Below, in pieces: positions 7,630-8,050 of a stretch of DNA of 8,050 nt (position 1 is the stretch's first letter; each line of letters begins with the position of its first letter). Source of the DNA: Chloroflexota bacterium (GTDB lineage: Bacteria; Chloroflexota; Dehalococcoidia; SM23-28-2; RBG-16-64-32); assembly GCA_016190405.1 (NCBI GenBank), contig JACPQO010000150.1, positions 1 to 8,050 on the forward strand, read 5' to 3'. Both the position numbers and the translations under genes were made by a program. Under the pieces are notes generated by a model, which saw only the letters and a program-made list of their open reading frames with translations, searched no databases and had not been told where the DNA came from.

Positions 7630-7937
7630 GGTAGCGCGGGGGCGGACAAGGGGACTTTCGACTTCAGGGGAGCCGGCTCGACAGGGTGAGTGCGTCCACC
7701 ACCAAGTCGTACTGCGACCAAGCTGATTGGGCGCAGTACGAACGAGCGAGAACTGCCTGCGGGGACTCGCGCTTCCCCACTCTGAGGCGTCTTCCGATCA
7801 ATCCGTGGCGAACTTCGTGCTGCCGGCTGGCTTCCCCGCTAAGAGTGAGTATCGTAGACTTCAAGGCTACGACGGCGAATCGCCGCTCAGCGGACATTTG
7901 GTGGCAGAGTGGAGACCTAAAAGGGGGGGGCAGGTGC
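7630..7937 (+). other. Hairpin-rich stretch without a recognised gene; possible structured leader or small RNA
   Basis: Open frames in this stretch (plus 7727-7987, minus 7664-7954) have no recognisable domain and no convincing ribosome binding site. The DNA holds several inverted repeats. The strongest is CGTACTGCG (7708-7716) with CGCAGTACG (7732-7740), extended inward by CCAA/TTGG after one mismatch. Others are GGGGA/TCCCC (7761-7765 with 7774-7778, itself flanked by GCCT/AGGC), TCGTAG/CTACGA (7852-7857 with 7867-7872) and CGGCG/CGCCG (7873-7885). A promoter-like sequence lies just upstream. No tRNA, tmRNA, RNase P, SRP or 6S RNA signature was recognised. It could also be decayed coding sequence. 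Confidence 0.3.
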
Positions 7938-8050
7938 ATGAGTTCCAAAGACAAGCTGCATCAAATCGTGGACGAACTGCCGGATGACGAACTGCTGCCT
8001 GCGGAGCGGTTCCTCCAGTATCTGCGCGATCGTGGAGAGGATCCCATGCA
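7938..8050 (+). CDS. Small acidic antitoxin-like protein, N-terminal part, cut by the window end
   Basis: ATG at 7938 opens 37 codons reading MSSKDKLHQIVDELPDDELL and then PAERFLQYLRDRGEDPM before the window ends. The pattern K-x-LHQxVDELP-(acidic)-x2-AxRFLxYLRxRGxDP resembles the N-terminus of short proteins commonly encoded directly upstream of RelE/ParE-type toxins, where they are annotated as antitoxins; this is recognised from memory and rests on a short segment. Predicted structure is two amphipathic helices split by the LPDDELLP turn. Upstream is an eight-base G run (7923-7930), which with AGG at 7932-7934 is the only Shine-Dalgarno-like sequence. The putative toxin gene would lie beyond the window. 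Confidence 0.6.
   Translation, partial: MSSKDKLHQIVDELPDDELLPAERFLQYLRDRGEDPM

Noticed and set aside
7700..7745. Integron attC site at the near-palindrome
   Set aside because: It lacks the paired core-site consensus boxes, and no integrase or cassette structure is visible.
7635..7937. Possible tmRNA (GGGGGCGG start and a nearby TTCGAC)
   Set aside because: The TTCGAC is too far from the supposed 5' end, no T-arm or complementary 3' acceptor is present, and no tag frame with a suitable stop was found.

Overview
The window is a GC-rich bacterial stretch of 8,050 bases built around the glutamate synthase (GOGAT) locus. Both subunit genes lie on the minus strand: gltB (2577-7313, large subunit) upstream and gltD (790-2346, small subunit) downstream. 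The GC-rich codon use, the gltBD order, the dispersed GTAGGG-type hairpins and the two flanking toxin-antitoxin-like genes fit a free-living soil or sediment bacterium of a high-GC phylum (for example Gemmatimonadota, Methylomirabilota, Acidobacteriota or Chloroflexota). The sequence alone does not decide among these. The odd length and features at the left edge suggest the window may be a whole short contig from a metagenome.

Left edge (1-563, minus strand): a compact MNT nucleotidyltransferase gene with its own extended -10 promoter overlaps the start of a HEPN-like gene, the arrangement of an MNT/HEPN (type VII-like) toxin-antitoxin pair. The HEPN frame is intact for 40 codons. It then passes, exactly at a codon boundary, into a 38-base near-copy of the interior of gltD, which runs to the first base of the window. 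This is either a contig-end artefact or a real rearrangement.

Centre (563-7313): gltD and gltB encode a complete GOGAT. GltB removes ammonia from glutamine and makes glutamate from 2-oxoglutarate on FMN. GltD supplies the electrons from NAD(P)H through FAD and iron-sulfur clusters. The catalytic and cofactor motifs looked for in both proteins are present. Two things are unusual. A 106-base tract of heptanucleotide repeats is read through in frame inside gltD, between the FAD and NAD(P)H regions. The gltB-gltD spacer is 230 bases long and packed with hairpins.

Right edge (7314-8050): a 624-base divergent intergenic region holds a likely gltB -10 element, a REP-like palindromic element, a plausible plus-strand sigma70 promoter and about 300 bases of hairpin-rich sequence with no convincing gene. 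After it comes the first 37 codons of a small acidic protein resembling antitoxins of RelE/ParE-type modules, cut by the window end.
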